A stretch of DNA of 45,335 bases from Phycisphaerales bacterium UBA1910 (GTDB taxonomy: Bacteria > Planctomycetota > Phycisphaerae > Phycisphaerales > UBA1924), in NCBI GenBank assembly GCA_002337545.1, contig DDGE01000065.1, forward strand, positions 2,139 to 47,473, written 5' to 3'. The position numbers were made by a program, and so were the translations under genes. Below, piece after piece: positions 33,559-42,487 of this stretch (positions are counted from its first letter, which is position 1; each line of letters opens with the position of its first letter). The notes beneath the pieces were generated by a model. It saw only the letters and a program-made list of their open reading frames with translations, was not told the DNA's origin and did not search any database.

Positions 33559-36458
33559 ACCATGAACCGATCCAACGCCTCGATCGGGTGCATCGCACGA
33601 TGTCCGGTTCCATCAAGAATCTGGTGACGGCATGATGTACCAGGTGCCACCAGTATGTCTTCGTCGCCGAGCTCTCGTATCGCCGGGAAGAGGGACTGCT
33701 CACCGATGCTCATCGAAAGCTCAAACCGGTGGGCAGCATATCCAAACGATCCGGCCATCCCGCAACAACCTGTCGGAAGAACTCGGACCTGATCAGGATA
33801 GAGCCGCATGAATATGGCAGAACTTGTGCCATCGCCCCAGAGTGATTTCTGATGGCAATGCCCGTGTAAGACGATTTCTCCTGCAATCGGTCGCATGCTC
33901 GGTCGGACCGGGTGCGTCTCCCAGAACACATCGATGAAAGTTTCGGGCAGGGCGGATTTCGCGATCAGGGAATCGATCAGGGTCTGCTCAAAATCGAGAT
34001 TCAGATCGGCCCAATCGTCACAAACTGCCGACAGGCACGAAGGTTCAGGAACGAGAAAACCACGAACCTGATCATCCTCTATGTACCTCCTGAGCAAGGA
34101 AATCGTCCGGTTCGCGTCTCGGATTGCGTGCGGGAGATTCCCTAGTGAGATCGCCGCCCGACCCAGGTCGCTGACCGGGATCACCTCAATCGCGTACCCC
34201 AGTTTTTCCAATACTGAAACCGTGGCCTGCGTGATGTGCGGCTCATTGTGCGAACTGAACGAATCGCTGAGCACGACCACAAGGGGGGCGCCGTTCCTCG
34301 CGATCGATCGGCGTTTGATAGCCCGTCTGAACTCTGGCAGTGAGCGATCTGGATGGACACCCATCGCATGATTGATGATCGAACGGATCGGGGGAAGTTT
34401 CTGCATGGCGTTCGAGACGCTCGGCATAACAGAGCCCATGCGATTGAGTGAGTGAATCGCACTCATCACGCGGACCCTCAACGGGATCCCAGTCTGCTCG
34501 TATCCCTGCGCGAGGTACTCGCTCTTCAGCTTGGCAATATCGACCGAGCTGGGGCACTCACTCTTGCACCCCTTGCAGCTCAGACACAGATCGAGGGTCG
34601 CAAGCGTGTCCTGATCGTTGAGTGCGGGTTCGCCGGTGGGTTCTCGCCCAAGATCTGTTTGCCCAGTAAGAGCGAGCCGCAGCGCATTCCCTCTGCCTCG
34701 CGTGCTATGGCGTTCGTCCAGCGTCGCCTGATAGGATGGGCACATCACACCGCCCTGCTTGCGCCTGCAGACCCCCGCACCGTTGCAGAGTTCTACAGCG
34801 TGCGCGAACCCATGCTCGGGGGCAAACTGATAATAAGTATCCAGCTGCGCGATCCGCGTCTGTGTTTGGTTGGGACGAATGCGGGTGTGGGTGCTGATCG
34901 ACTCGACCGATTGGGGATCGACGATGTTACCGGGATTGAGCAGACCGTCCGGATCAAAGATCGATTTGATCTCACGGAACGCCTCAAGGAGTTCGGCACC
35001 AAACACACGCTCGATGAACGGCCCTCGGGCGCGACCATCGCCGTGCTCACCCGACGGTACCCCACCAAGCTCGATCGCAAGATCAGCGACATCTGATGCG
35101 ATCCGATGCATCGCCTGCTCGTCCTCGGCAATCCGAAGATCGAGGAGCGGTCTGACATGCAGGACCCCCACTGATGCGTGGGCATAGTACGATGCGATGG
35201 TCCCCTCACGATCGACGATCAAGCGGAATCGATCCACAAACTCGTTCAACCGATTCACCGGGATTGCGTTGTCTTCGACAAATCCGAGCGGTTTGCGATG
35301 CCCCTCGACAGCATGGAGCAGGGGCTCCCCAGCCTTGCGGAGTTTCCACGCCGCCGACATACTCAATGGATCAGTGAACCGAGCGAGCGGTACACTGGGC
35401 AAGAGCTCAGCCACGCGATCGAGGGCTGATTCGATCGATTGCAGATCATCCGCGAAGAACTCGACAAACAGAACCGCTTTCGCCTTCGTATCCGGCAGAA
35501 CCGCGATGTACTGAGCGCATTCCTTGTTTCCGCGAGCCAGATCCATGATGAGATCGTCGAGCAGCTCAATCCCTGCGGGATGCAGGGCGAGCATCGGTTC
35601 CACAGCACGGATCGCGTCTTCTATCGAGTCAAAGGAGAGCACACCGAGCCCCTTGCGGCTCGGGATCGGGTGGAGCTTGACTTCGGCCCCCAGCGTTACA
35701 GCGAGGGTCCCCTCAGACCCACAAAGCAGCGGCGCAAGATTCACACGGTTGATGTCCCAGTCGTTCGCCTCAAGCTGTTCGAGGATGACATCGAGTTGAT
35801 ACCCGCTGCACCGACGCTTGGTCTTTGGAAAACGCTCACGGATCTGGTCTTGGTAGCGTCGCACGACACTGACAACACGCAATGTCAACTCACGAGTAAC
35901 CGGGTCATCCTCAGCAGCACCCGGACCAAACCGTGCGACGCGCCCGTCGGCTAGACAAGCCTTGATGGAGTTGATGTTCTCGCTGGTACGCCCATAGAGC
36001 ACCGAGTGGACACCCGCGGCATTATTGCCGATGCATCCGCCGATGCTTGCCTGTCGAGCCGTAGAAGGATCGGGCGCAAAGAACAACCCCGTCTCCGCGA
36101 TGCGATCATTCAGATCATCAACCGTCAGCCCGGGCTGCACATAGCACGCCTTTCGTTCAGACAGGGTCCACTCAAGCTCGCAGCAGTTGGGAGAAACATC
36201 AAGCACGAGGGCGGCATTGACACATTGCCCGGCGAGACTGGTCGCGCCGCCACGCGGAAGAACGGGGACCTGATACCTTGAGCACAAACGGAGTATTTCG
36301 GGGATCTGCTCAATACTCGAGGGCACCACAACCCCGATGGGTGCGACCTGATAGATCGACGCATCGGTTGCGTATAAACCCCGCGTGTGCGCATCGGTGT
36401 GCACCGGGATTCCGATGCCGAGAAGATCTGAAATGAGTTCGTCGGGTAGTTGGTTCAT
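33555..36458 (-). CDS. FAD-linked oxidase fused to Fe-S subunit (GlcD-GlcF/YdiJ type)
   Basis: 967 aa. The N-terminal half is an FAD-binding 2-hydroxyacid dehydrogenase (PRGGATSLAGQ 69-79; GGCIGNNAAG 140-149; C-terminal SGEHGDGRARGPF about 469-481). The second half has ferredoxin-type cysteines at 558, 564 and 573, then C625-x2-C628-x2-C631-x3-C635, and closes with CCG-type motifs (HGHCHQK, LPTGCCGMAGSFGY). This matches the large YdiJ/GlcD-like family oxidising D-lactate, glycolate or D-2-hydroxyglutarate and passing electrons to a membrane acceptor. Substrate cannot be chosen from sequence. The frame is intact. ATG 36458 lacks a strong SD. The stop overlaps that of moxR. Confidence 0.9.
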   Translation of the reverse strand: MNQLPDELISDLLGIGIPVHTDAHTRGLYATDASIYQVAPIGVVVPSSIEQIPEILRLCSRYQVPVLPRGGATSLAGQCVNAALVLDVSPNCCELEWTLSERKACYVQPGLTVDDLNDRIAETGLFFAPDPSTARQASIGGCIGNNAAGVHSVLYGRTSENINSIKACLADGRVARFGPGAAEDDPVTRELTLRVVSVVRRYQDQIRERFPKTKRRCSGYQLDVILEQLEANDWDINRVNLAPLLCGSEGTLAVTLGAEVKLHPIPSRKGLGVLSFDSIEDAIRAVEPMLALHPAGIELLDDLIMDLARGNKECAQYIAVLPDTKAKAVLFVEFFADDLQSIESALDRVAELLPSVPLARFTDPLSMSAAWKLRKAGEPLLHAVEGHRKPLGFVEDNAIPVNRLNEFVDRFRLIVDREGTIASYYAHASVGVLHVRPLLDLRIAEDEQAMHRIASDVADLAIELGGVPSGEHGDGRARGPFIERVFGAELLEAFREIKSIFDPDGLLNPGNIVDPQSVESISTHTRIRPNQTQTRIAQLDTYYQFAPEHGFAHAVELCNGAGVCRRKQGGVMCPSYQATLDERHSTRGRGNALRLALTGQTDLGREPTGEPALNDQDTLATLDLCLSCKGCKSECPSSVDIAKLKSEYLAQGYEQTGIPLRVRVMSAIHSLNRMGSVMPSVSNAMQKLPPIRSIINHAMGVHPDRSLPEFRRAIKRRSIARNGAPLVVVLSDSFSSHNEPHITQATVSVLEKLGYAIEVIPVSDLGRAAISLGNLPHAIRDANRTISLLRRYIEDDQVRGFLVPEPSCLSAVCDDWADLNLDFEQTLIDSLIAKSALPETFIDVFWETHPVRPSMRPIAGEIVLHGHCHQKSLWGDGTSSAIFMRLYPDQVRVLPTGCCGMAGSFGYAAHRFELSMSIGEQSLFPAIRELGDEDILVAPGTSCRHQILDGTGHRAMHPIEALDRFMV

Positions 36459-36517
36459 TGCGCACTCAATCGAAGAAACAGGATAGCCCGATCATCTAGG
36501 TGCTGCATTGCCGGTGT

Positions 36518-36549
36518 AAAAGAACAGCCCGCGACTTTCGCCGCGGGCT
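36518..36549 (-). terminator. Rho-independent terminator after the pseudopilin gene
   Basis: AGCCCGCG (36526-36533) pairs with CGCGGGCT (36542-36549) around an 8-nt loop; on the minus strand it is followed by GTTCTTTT. It lies 33 bp past the stop at 36582. Confidence 0.85.
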
Positions 36550-36581
36550 GAATAAAAGCAAATGGTTGCTTTCGCTACGAC

Positions 36582-37640
36582 TTAGTCGTAGTAGGGGTAG
36601 ATCACCGTCTCTGTGTCAACTTCGACACGGTAGTACTGACGGAGGAAAGCGTTGCGGTTGTTTTCTTCGCCGCTGAGGGTGACCGAATCGCTGGTGACCG
36701 GGTTGGTCTCAGGGGTGCGAAGCTGGTCATCTTCGTTCACGAAGAGGTTGTCGGGCTGAGTCTTCTTCTCATCCTGAGTGATACCGGTGAAGGTCCAGAT
36801 GACCTGCTCGGGATCGGGACGGTTGAAGAAGTCGACGTGTGCATCGTTGAAGCCAACATTGCCGGCCCACTCGGAACGGTTCCCGTTCATTGCGAGGGTG
36901 ACGGAGTTGACGCCGAGGGGTGAATCACCGCCGCCGCTGCCGCCGTCGTCGTAGAGGTCCCAAGTACCTTCAGCGTCTGAACCATCAAGCTCGTAGACCG
37001 GGCCACGGTTGGAGATCGCGGGCTCCAGCGCGTCGAAGGTGTTCTGCCATGTCGGACGGCGGAACTGGAAGGGAGGGGTGTGAGCGTAGCTGAAACCACC
37101 GGGGAGGGTGTCCCAACCTGGAAGCTCGTTGTTTGGCGGAGTGCCGGGCATACCGTTGTTGTAACCCTCATCAGCGGGGGTTGCCTTGAAGTTCGGGTCC
37201 CACAGTGCTTCGGAGAGGGTACCGCTGGTTGCGGAAACGCCACCGACGGGATTCTCGAACTGGTATGACTCGTACTGCTCGTAGTTGCCGAGTTCGATCG
37301 GGCTGAAGCAGATACCGGTTTCAACGATACCCTGAGCGATCATGATCGAGAAGATATTCCCGGTCGTATTCTTGTTCTGGGTGTTGATACCATCGCCGAG
37401 TTCGATCGTCTTGTCGTTCTTGTCGACGCGGCTCGGAAGCGGGTAGAAGTCGCGGTTGTTGCCCGCGAACACGACCAGACCCTGCATCAGTGAGCGGATC
37501 TGGGTGGCGTCCTTCAGCGAGTTCGCACGCTGGCGTGCCTTGCCCAGAGCGGGCAGGAGGATGCCGATGAGCAGCGCGATGATCGCGATGACCACCAGCA
37601 GCTCAATAAGCGTAAACGCATTCTTACGATTGGTCTTCAT
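36582..37640 (-). CDS. Type II/IV pseudopilin-like protein (prepilin signal, large outer domain)
   Basis: 352 aa. The class III signal MKTNRKNA/FTLIELLVV has the conserved Glu at +5 with Ala rather than Gly at -1, followed by the helix IAIIALLIGILLPALG. The large outer domain is Asn/Gly/Asp-rich and acidic, with GFNDAHVDFFNRP near the end, the planctomycete H-x-D pattern. Prepilin peptidase should cut it and it should assemble in or with a type II secretion-like pseudopilus or be displayed on the envelope. ATG 37640 has AAGGAG 8 nt upstream. A structured leader of about 190 nt precedes it and a terminator follows, so it is monocistronic and probably strongly expressed. Confidence 0.9.
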   Translation of the reverse strand: MKTNRKNAFTLIELLVVIAIIALLIGILLPALGKARQRANSLKDATQIRSLMQGLVVFAGNNRDFYPLPSRVDKNDKTIELGDGINTQNKNTTGNIFSIMIAQGIVETGICFSPIELGNYEQYESYQFENPVGGVSATSGTLSEALWDPNFKATPADEGYNNGMPGTPPNNELPGWDTLPGGFSYAHTPPFQFRRPTWQNTFDALEPAISNRGPVYELDGSDAEGTWDLYDDGGSGGGDSPLGVNSVTLAMNGNRSEWAGNVGFNDAHVDFFNRPDPEQVIWTFTGITQDEKKTQPDNLFVNEDDQLRTPETNPVTSDSVTLSGEENNRNAFLRQYYRVEVDTETVIYPYYD

Positions 37641-37663
37641 GGATTGACTCCTTAAACCTTTGC

Positions 37664-37814
37664 CGATCGATGACCAAATCGATCGACGGTTGCCTTTCGT
37701 CCCAGACGACGCTGTAAGTACACAGCACCAAATCGTCAGGGACACAAACCGCTCACGCTTTGCCCCGTGAGCTCGTAGGCCGAGTTGTCGGCGTGTTTGA
37801 TTCGGCAGGAATCA
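37664..37814 (-). promoter_or_regulatory. Multi-hairpin 5' leader of the pseudopilin gene
   Basis: In mRNA order five hairpins follow one another: 37798-37814 (TGATTC/GAATCA), 37779-37792 (GCCGA/TCGGC), 37751-37772 (7 bp, loop GGGCAAAG), 37699-37743 (GTCCC-GACGA-GCTGT arms, 15 bp in three segments) and 37664-37685 (CGATCGAT/ATCGATCG), the last ending 8 nt before the SD AAGGAG. None has a U-tract. This looks like a folded leader for stability or translational control, or a riboswitch. I could not match it to a known class. Confidence 0.55.
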
Positions 37815-37818
37815 ATCT

Positions 37819-37832
37819 GATAACGGGTTATC
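37819..37832. repeat. Inverted repeat GATAAC-GG-GTTATC
   Basis: A 6-bp perfect inverted repeat with a 2-bp centre lies just upstream of the pseudopilin leader hairpins, in the 362-bp gap between the divergent pseudopilin and RidA genes. It may be an operator. The rest of this gap (37833-38002) shows no gene and no clear promoter match. Confidence 0.35.
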
Positions 37833-38002
37833 CTCAATCGAGGGCCCAATAAGGACGCATATTTCGTCGTAGCCGAATCTGCACACCAGTGCTTGTTTGC
37901 AGTCCAAGCATATCATCAGTCTATTCGAGCAGCAACCCGGGGCAGTTCCATCGATGCCCAAAACCCGCAAAATTCCCCCCTATTTTCACATTGGAGTGCT
38001 CA

Positions 38003-38473
38003 ATGTCAGTAAATCATCCAGAATCCACACTCGAGTCCATGGGAGTAGCTCTCCCCCAAGCACCTCAGCCCGTCGCCTCCTATGTACCGAGTCGGCGCTC
38101 TGGGAATCAGGTGTTCATCTCGGGGCAGATCCCTGTCGCCAACGGAGACCTGCTCGCCAAGGGGAGCGTACCGACCGAAACATCGCTCGAATCCGCAACC
38201 GCGTGTGCACGACAGTGCACCCTCAATGCGCTTGCGTGCCTCAAAGCCGAAATCGGTGATCTGGGCCTGGTCACCCGTGTCGTCAAGGTCGGGGTCTTCG
38301 TCGCGAGTGAGCCAGGATTCGGTGACCAACCCAAAATCGCCAATGGGTGCTCAGATCTTCTTGTCGAAATATTCGGCCACGAGATCGGCCAGCACGCAAG
38401 AGCCGCCGTCGGCGTGAGTGCGCTCCCGCTCAATGTTCCCGTCGAGATCGAGTTCATCTTCGAGGTGAAATGA
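38003..38473 (+). CDS. RidA/YjgF family protein
   Basis: 156 aa, the longer RidA-like subtype (about 150 aa). Blocks VASYVPSRRSGNQVFISGQIP, ACARQCTLNALACLKAEIGD, VVKVGVFVASEPGFGDQPKIANG and ARAAVGVSALPLNVPVEIEFIFEV are canonical; the Arg in ARAAVGV corresponds to the residue that binds the substrate carboxylate in RidA. The family hydrolyses reactive enamines/imines released by PLP enzymes. ATG 38003 has GGAG 8 nt upstream; the open frame back to 37889 is leader sequence. Monocistronic, cytoplasmic. Confidence 0.93.
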   Translation: MSVNHPESTLESMGVALPQAPQPVASYVPSRRSGNQVFISGQIPVANGDLLAKGSVPTETSLESATACARQCTLNALACLKAEIGDLGLVTRVVKVGVFVASEPGFGDQPKIANGCSDLLVEIFGHEIGQHARAAVGVSALPLNVPVEIEFIFEVK

Positions 38474-38496
38474 AAAAACCGCCCTGGCTTGGGCGG
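38473..38496 (-). terminator. Rho-independent terminator after the transaldolase gene
   Basis: On the minus strand CCGCCC-AAGCCA-GGGCGG (38496 to 38479) is followed by TTTTTT. The tail overlaps the last base of the ridA-like stop codon, so the two convergent genes share it. Confidence 0.85.
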
Positions 38497-38528
38497 CTGC
38501 TTCGTACTTGCTTGAACCAGCATCGGGC

Positions 38529-39173
38529 TTAGCCGAATGCCTTCTGATAATCAGCAAGGAACTGTTCGAGTCCCTTGTCGGTCAGCGGGTGCTTCATCAG
38601 CTGCTTGATGACCTTCAGCGGCACTGTGGCAACATCTGCACCGATGAGGGCACACTCGAGCATGTGCTTGGGATGACGGATCGATGCAGCGAGGATCTTG
38701 GTCTCGAACCCGTAGTTGTCGTAGATCGTTCGGATCTGTGAGATGAGTTCCGTGCCGTCCTGCGAGATATCGTCGAGTCGCCCGATGAATGGCGACACGA
38801 GGAACGCGCCGGCCTTGGCGACCATCATCGCCTGCATGGACTGGAAACAGAGCGTCATGTTGGTCTTGATGCCCTCGTCGCTGAGTGCCTTGCATGCCTT
38901 GACGCCGTCGATCGTCGTCGGGAGCTTGACAACAATCTGCGGCGCGATCTTTGCGCGGTCCTTGCCCTCTTCGAGCATGGCGCTGTACTCAGTCGCGATC
39001 ACTTCTGCCGAAACCGGGCCGGATACGACGCCACATATTTCTTCGAGTCGTTTGCCGTAATCAATGCCTTCCTTCGCGATGAGGGATGGGTTGGTGGTCA
39101 CGCCGTCGAGAATACCCAGATCATGCGCTTCTTTGATTTCGTCGAGGTTTGCGGTGTCGATGTACAGTTCCAC
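38529..39173 (-). CDS. tal: Transaldolase, short (TalC/fructose-6-phosphate aldolase) type
   Basis: 214 aa TIM-barrel enzyme moving a dihydroxyacetone unit between sugar phosphates in the pentose phosphate pathway; the short type includes transaldolases and FSA. The blocks [34 protein letters not shown] with Schiff-base Lys83, [26 protein letters not shown] and [10 protein letters not shown] are typical. The start is GTG 39173 with GGAGCG 7 nt upstream. It follows the acyl-CoA synthetase gene by 60 bp on the same strand and ends at a terminator. Whether it is transaldolase or FSA cannot be settled by eye. Confidence 0.93.
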   Translation of the reverse strand: MELYIDTANLDEIKEAHDLGILDGVTTNPSLIAKEGIDYGKRLEEICGVVSGPVSAEVIATEYSAMLEEGKDRAKIAPQIVVKLPTTIDGVKACKALSDEGIKTNMTLCFQSMQAMMVAKAGAFLVSPFIGRLDDISQDGTELISQIRTIYDNYGFETKILAASIRHPKHMLECALIGADVATVPLKVIKQLMKHPLTDKGLEQFLADYQKAFG

Positions 39174-39233
39174 TGTGATTCGCTCCGTGCCGGGGATTGT
39201 GAGGAGAGGGTTGCCCTGTGATGGGTTGAGACT

Positions 39234-40745
39234 TTAGGCCTCTCGCTTCTCAAGTTCGGGCTTGAGCAAGCGCCGCATGATCTTTCCGGTCGGGTTTCTT
39301 GGAAGGGCCTCGATCACGACTACGCGACGAGGAACCTTGTACCCCGGGAGGTTGTCTCGACACCATCGCACGAGCTCTTCTGGGTCCGCGGCATGATCCT
39401 CGGTGGGTTCGACGAACGCGATGGGGACTTCGCCCCGCATCGGGTCTTGCTGACCGATGACTCCTGAATCGTGGACGCTCGGATGGGCGTTGAGGACCTC
39501 CTCGATCTCGCGGGGAAAAACATTCTCACCGCCCACAATAAGCATCTCCTTGATCCGGCCCGTAATTCGGAGGAACCCCTCCTCGTCGATCTGCGCCATA
39601 TCGCCAGTGCGGAAAAATCCACGCCCGTCGAACGCATTCGCGGATTCCTCGCAGAGCCCCAGATATCCCTTCATAATATTGGGGCCGCGCATGCGGAGTT
39701 CGCCGTCGGTGTTTGGTGGAAGAACCTGATCTGTCGCGGGGTCTACCACGATCTGCTCCAAGTTCGGAACTGGACGCCCCACTGTCCCCGCCCGATTCTC
39801 TTCCGGCAGAAGCACATGCGTGACAGGCGATGTTTCCGTCAGCCCATAGCCCTCAACGATTGATATCTCGAATCTCTCCCGGAATCTGCTGCGAACATCA
39901 TCCGGCAATGGCTCCCCCCCACTGATCGCCAGACGAAGCGAAGTAAAATCTTCCGGCATCGCGGTTTTCACGGTCATCAACGCGTTGTACATCGATGGGA
40001 TCGCGACATAGATGGACGGTCGGTGCGATCGCATGAGCTCAATGATCTTCTTGGGTACGAACCGAGCGGTATAGACGACCTTGCACCCGAAGAGCATCGG
40101 CACCAGCGTCAACGCTGTGAGCCCGAAGCAGTGGAACTGGGGCAACACGCCCAGGAATACATCATCTGACCGTACCCCAACATGCTCGTGCATCTGGATC
40201 GCGTTGCTGAGCAGATTCTTGTGCGTCAGCATCACGCCCTTGGGTTTACCAGATGTCCCCGAGGTATATAAAACCACCGCGAGTTCACTAGGCGAGGTCG
40301 CCTTGGGTGTCCGTGGAGTCGGTGCCTTATGAAAATCGAGGTCTTCGAGATAGATGATCTTCTTACACTTGGGAACAAACCCCAAGTGTTCCACAAGCTT
40401 GCGCGAAGCGAGAATCAGATCACACCCGCAATCGTTCACCACATAGTTGAGTGTCGGTTCGTCGAGGAGGTAGTTGAGCGGGACCGCGGTACGCCCAGCG
40501 AGCCATGTTCCGTAGGCCGCGATACCGACTGCCCCTGATGTGGGGATCAACAACCCGATGGTGCTTGAACTCGATTGCGTCTCGATCAGGTCCGCGATGT
40601 GCATCCCAGCGACGAGCAGTTCCTTGCCACGATAACTACGCCGATCATCGACGATGATTTCTCGGTTCGGACGGCGCAGGAAACTCGATGTCAGTGCGAT
40701 TGACAGATTGGAACGCAGCGAGATGAGCAGCGGATTGATCGACAT
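39234..40745 (-). CDS. AMP-forming acyl-CoA synthetase/ligase
   Basis: 503 aa ANL-superfamily enzyme activating a carboxylic acid with ATP and coupling it to CoA. The P-loop VVLYTSGTSGKPKG (157-170), GYGLTETSP, the FFRTGDMAQID hinge motif and the C-terminal catalytic-Lys motif PRNPTGKIMRR are present. The likely substrate is a medium- or long-chain fatty acid, by family. ATG 40745 has GGAGGGG 8 nt upstream. The 67-bp gap upstream is AT-rich (AATATATTAG) and may hold a promoter. No membrane anchor is seen. Confidence 0.93.
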   Translation of the reverse strand: MSINPLLISLRSNLSIALTSSFLRRPNREIIVDDRRSYRGKELLVAGMHIADLIETQSSSSTIGLLIPTSGAVGIAAYGTWLAGRTAVPLNYLLDEPTLNYVVNDCGCDLILASRKLVEHLGFVPKCKKIIYLEDLDFHKAPTPRTPKATSPSELAVVLYTSGTSGKPKGVMLTHKNLLSNAIQMHEHVGVRSDDVFLGVLPQFHCFGLTALTLVPMLFGCKVVYTARFVPKKIIELMRSHRPSIYVAIPSMYNALMTVKTAMPEDFTSLRLAISGGEPLPDDVRSRFRERFEISIVEGYGLTETSPVTHVLLPEENRAGTVGRPVPNLEQIVVDPATDQVLPPNTDGELRMRGPNIMKGYLGLCEESANAFDGRGFFRTGDMAQIDEEGFLRITGRIKEMLIVGGENVFPREIEEVLNAHPSVHDSGVIGQQDPMRGEVPIAFVEPTEDHAADPEELVRWCRDNLPGYKVPRRVVVIEALPRNPTGKIMRRLLKPELEKREA

Positions 40746-40812
40746 GCAGTTGCCCCTCCAGATCGGCAAAGATAGCGTACACTAATATATTGGAGAATGC
40801 AAGTGGCCCGTT

Positions 40813-41766
40813 TCAGAAGGGCCAGATCTCGAGCCCGTGAGGCGCATTTCGAAGATCATTGCAGACCTGCACGCTCGCAAGCATCTGCCCACTATTGATT
40901 TGAAAGGCACTGACAGTCCCGGGCGAAGACCCGGCGATCAGAATCTTTTTGTGTTTATCAACACATAATCCGCGACCGAATGCCTGGCGAGCGAAGTCGC
41001 CGGGGATATCTGTATGCTTGAGTTCGCTGGGATCGTACCGTGGATACTCGAATCTGGTGCGCACAGCCCCGTTGCGATCGGCGAGAACAACGGCATCCTG
41101 GCCCGTCGAGTTCATCAGCACACCCGTTTCGAGGGGTTGGCAGTTGTGCGTCGTCGGCGGAACTATCGCGTACGGGCGCACCTGATCGTCGATAATCGAT
41201 GCGAGGACATTCATTGCGAGCCCAGAGAACATGCACACGCCGTTGGTGTAGCACACATTGTTCAGGTGCAGGTTGTCACCCTCGGGCGGGCCATCATCCC
41301 CGTTCGGGTCGTACACCTGGGCTTGGAGTTCGTGACCTGAGCGTCCGCCCCGCGTGACTTTCTTCACACGCATCCACCAGCCACGATCGAATCGCTCCTG
41401 GTGTGTATCAAAGCGGAGTACGGAGTCAAAGCTCGTCGCGCTCAGATAGATGTAGCGGTGCCCGTCGTAGCAGATCTCGTGGCAATGGTGAAGGTAATCG
41501 CACTTGTAGGACCGGAGAATCTCGAAGGACTGATCGAACACGAAGAGTTCGTCAGAAGCAGCGATGAACACCTCATCACCGACATAGCAGATCCCGCGTA
41601 GTCCTCGCCCCTGCCCGCGTCCTTCCCAGTTGATATCGACCCGGTTCCAATCGAGCACCTGATCGAACTCACCCGTTTGCAGGTTAATGAGGTACGCGCC
41701 GCCGTGGGAATCGCCCTGCTGAGAGCTTCGCACGACATCCGTCATAAGAACTTTGGGGAGGATCAT
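40813..41766 (-). CDS. Beta-propeller-like protein coupled to acpS, function unknown
   Basis: 317 aa, cytoplasmic, no signal peptide. Repeating short-strand blocks (GAYLINLQTGEFDQVLDW, RGICYVGDEVFIAASDELFV, HEICYDGHRYIYLSATSFDS, AVVLADRNGAVRTRFEYP, GLCVDKHKKILIAGSSPGTV) suggest a six- or seven-blade propeller. Conserved-looking His residues (LHHCHEICYDGH, NLHLNN) could bind metal. I do not recognise the family firmly. ATG 41766 overlaps the acpS stop (ATGA) and has GGAGG close upstream, so it belongs to the dnaJ-grpE-fmdB-acpS operon. Confidence 0.72.
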   Translation of the reverse strand: MILPKVLMTDVVRSSQQGDSHGGAYLINLQTGEFDQVLDWNRVDINWEGRGQGRGLRGICYVGDEVFIAASDELFVFDQSFEILRSYKCDYLHHCHEICYDGHRYIYLSATSFDSVLRFDTHQERFDRGWWMRVKKVTRGGRSGHELQAQVYDPNGDDGPPEGDNLHLNNVCYTNGVCMFSGLAMNVLASIIDDQVRPYAIVPPTTHNCQPLETGVLMNSTGQDAVVLADRNGAVRTRFEYPRYDPSELKHTDIPGDFARQAFGRGLCVDKHKKILIAGSSPGTVSAFQINSGQMLASVQVCNDLRNAPHGLEIWPF

Positions 41767-42152
41767 GGGGTATGTGTTCCTTCCGCGATGACGGATGCGA
41801 TGGCGCACTGTTCGATGTGCGAGAGCGAGACATGCCAACGCTCGATGCCGAGTTCACCCGCGATCTCCGCTGCTCGTCCGGTGACATGCAGTGAGGGCTT
41901 GCCGTTCTCTGCGCGGACGACCTCGATGTCGGTCCACCCGATGCCCTGCGACCAGCCGGTGCCCAGTGCTTTGAGCGCTGCTTCCTTCGCAGCGAACCGT
42001 GCAGCAAGATGTTCGTGCTGGCGCTTCGATGAACTGCTATCTGATTGCTCGCCTGGGGTGAAGACGCGTTCGAGGAATCGCTCGGGGTGATCGCCGAGCA
42101 TCCGCTCGATGCGTGCGGTTTCCACGATGTCCACCCCGTGCCCGATGATCAT
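41763..42152 (-). CDS. acpS: Holo-[acyl-carrier-protein] synthase
   Basis: 129 aa. Transfers 4'-phosphopantetheine from CoA to acyl carrier protein. Metal-binding Asp in HGVDIVETARI (D8), the FTPGE block and RFAAKEAALKALG with its Glu are canonical, as are the length and the C-terminal WHVSLSHIEQCAIASVI. Both ends overlap neighbours by ATGA (fmdB upstream, the propeller gene downstream). Confidence 0.95.
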   Translation of the reverse strand: MIIGHGVDIVETARIERMLGDHPERFLERVFTPGEQSDSSSSKRQHEHLAARFAAKEAALKALGTGWSQGIGWTDIEVVRAENGKPSLHVTGRAAEIAGELGIERWHVSLSHIEQCAIASVIAEGTHTP

Positions 42153-42484
42153 GATGTGCTCTTGGCCTTGGGCTTGGACTCGGTTTTCTTCTCTTTCTTG
42201 GCTGGCTTCTTGTCGTCACTCTTCTTGGATGTCGAGTCGTCCGACTTCTTGGTCTCGGTTGCCGCTTTGGTCTCGGCTTCCTTGGCCTTGTTGTAATCCT
42301 TGGAGCGGTAATCCGTCTCGTAGAACCCCGAGCCCTTGAAGATCAGCGCGGAGCCGGTGCCGATGAGTCGCTCGAGCTTGAGCTTGTTGCACTCGGGGCA
42401 CTTCTTCTTGGCGCCCTCGCTCATGGACTGGAACAACTCAAACTCATGCCCGCACGCGTTGCAGCGGTAGTCATAGGTCGGCAT
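42149..42484 (-). CDS. FmdB-type zinc-ribbon protein with Lys-rich tail
   Basis: 111 aa. The first 45 residues are the FmdB/CxxC zinc ribbon: MPTYDYRCNACGHEFELFQ and KKCPECNKLKLERLIG, then the usual FKGSGFYETDYR. The last about 45 residues are low-complexity Lys/Asp/Ser (KKSDDSTSKKSDDKKPAKK), as often in this family, and could bind nucleic acid. Molecular role unknown. GGAGG for its ATG lies in the final Glu-Gly codons of grpE, 3 bp upstream; its stop overlaps acpS (ATGA). Confidence 0.92.
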   Translation of the reverse strand: MPTYDYRCNACGHEFELFQSMSEGAKKKCPECNKLKLERLIGTGSALIFKGSGFYETDYRSKDYNKAKEAETKAATETKKSDDSTSKKSDDKKPAKKEKKTESKPKAKSTS

Positions 42485-42487
42485 GAC

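Noticed and set aside
37664..37814. c-di-GMP (GEMM-I) riboswitch in the pseudopilin leader
   Set aside because: GGGCAAAG and GGGACGAAAGGC recall GEMM words, but the order and pairing differ: GGGCAAAG sits in a closed hairpin loop and the tetraloop/receptor pair is not evident.
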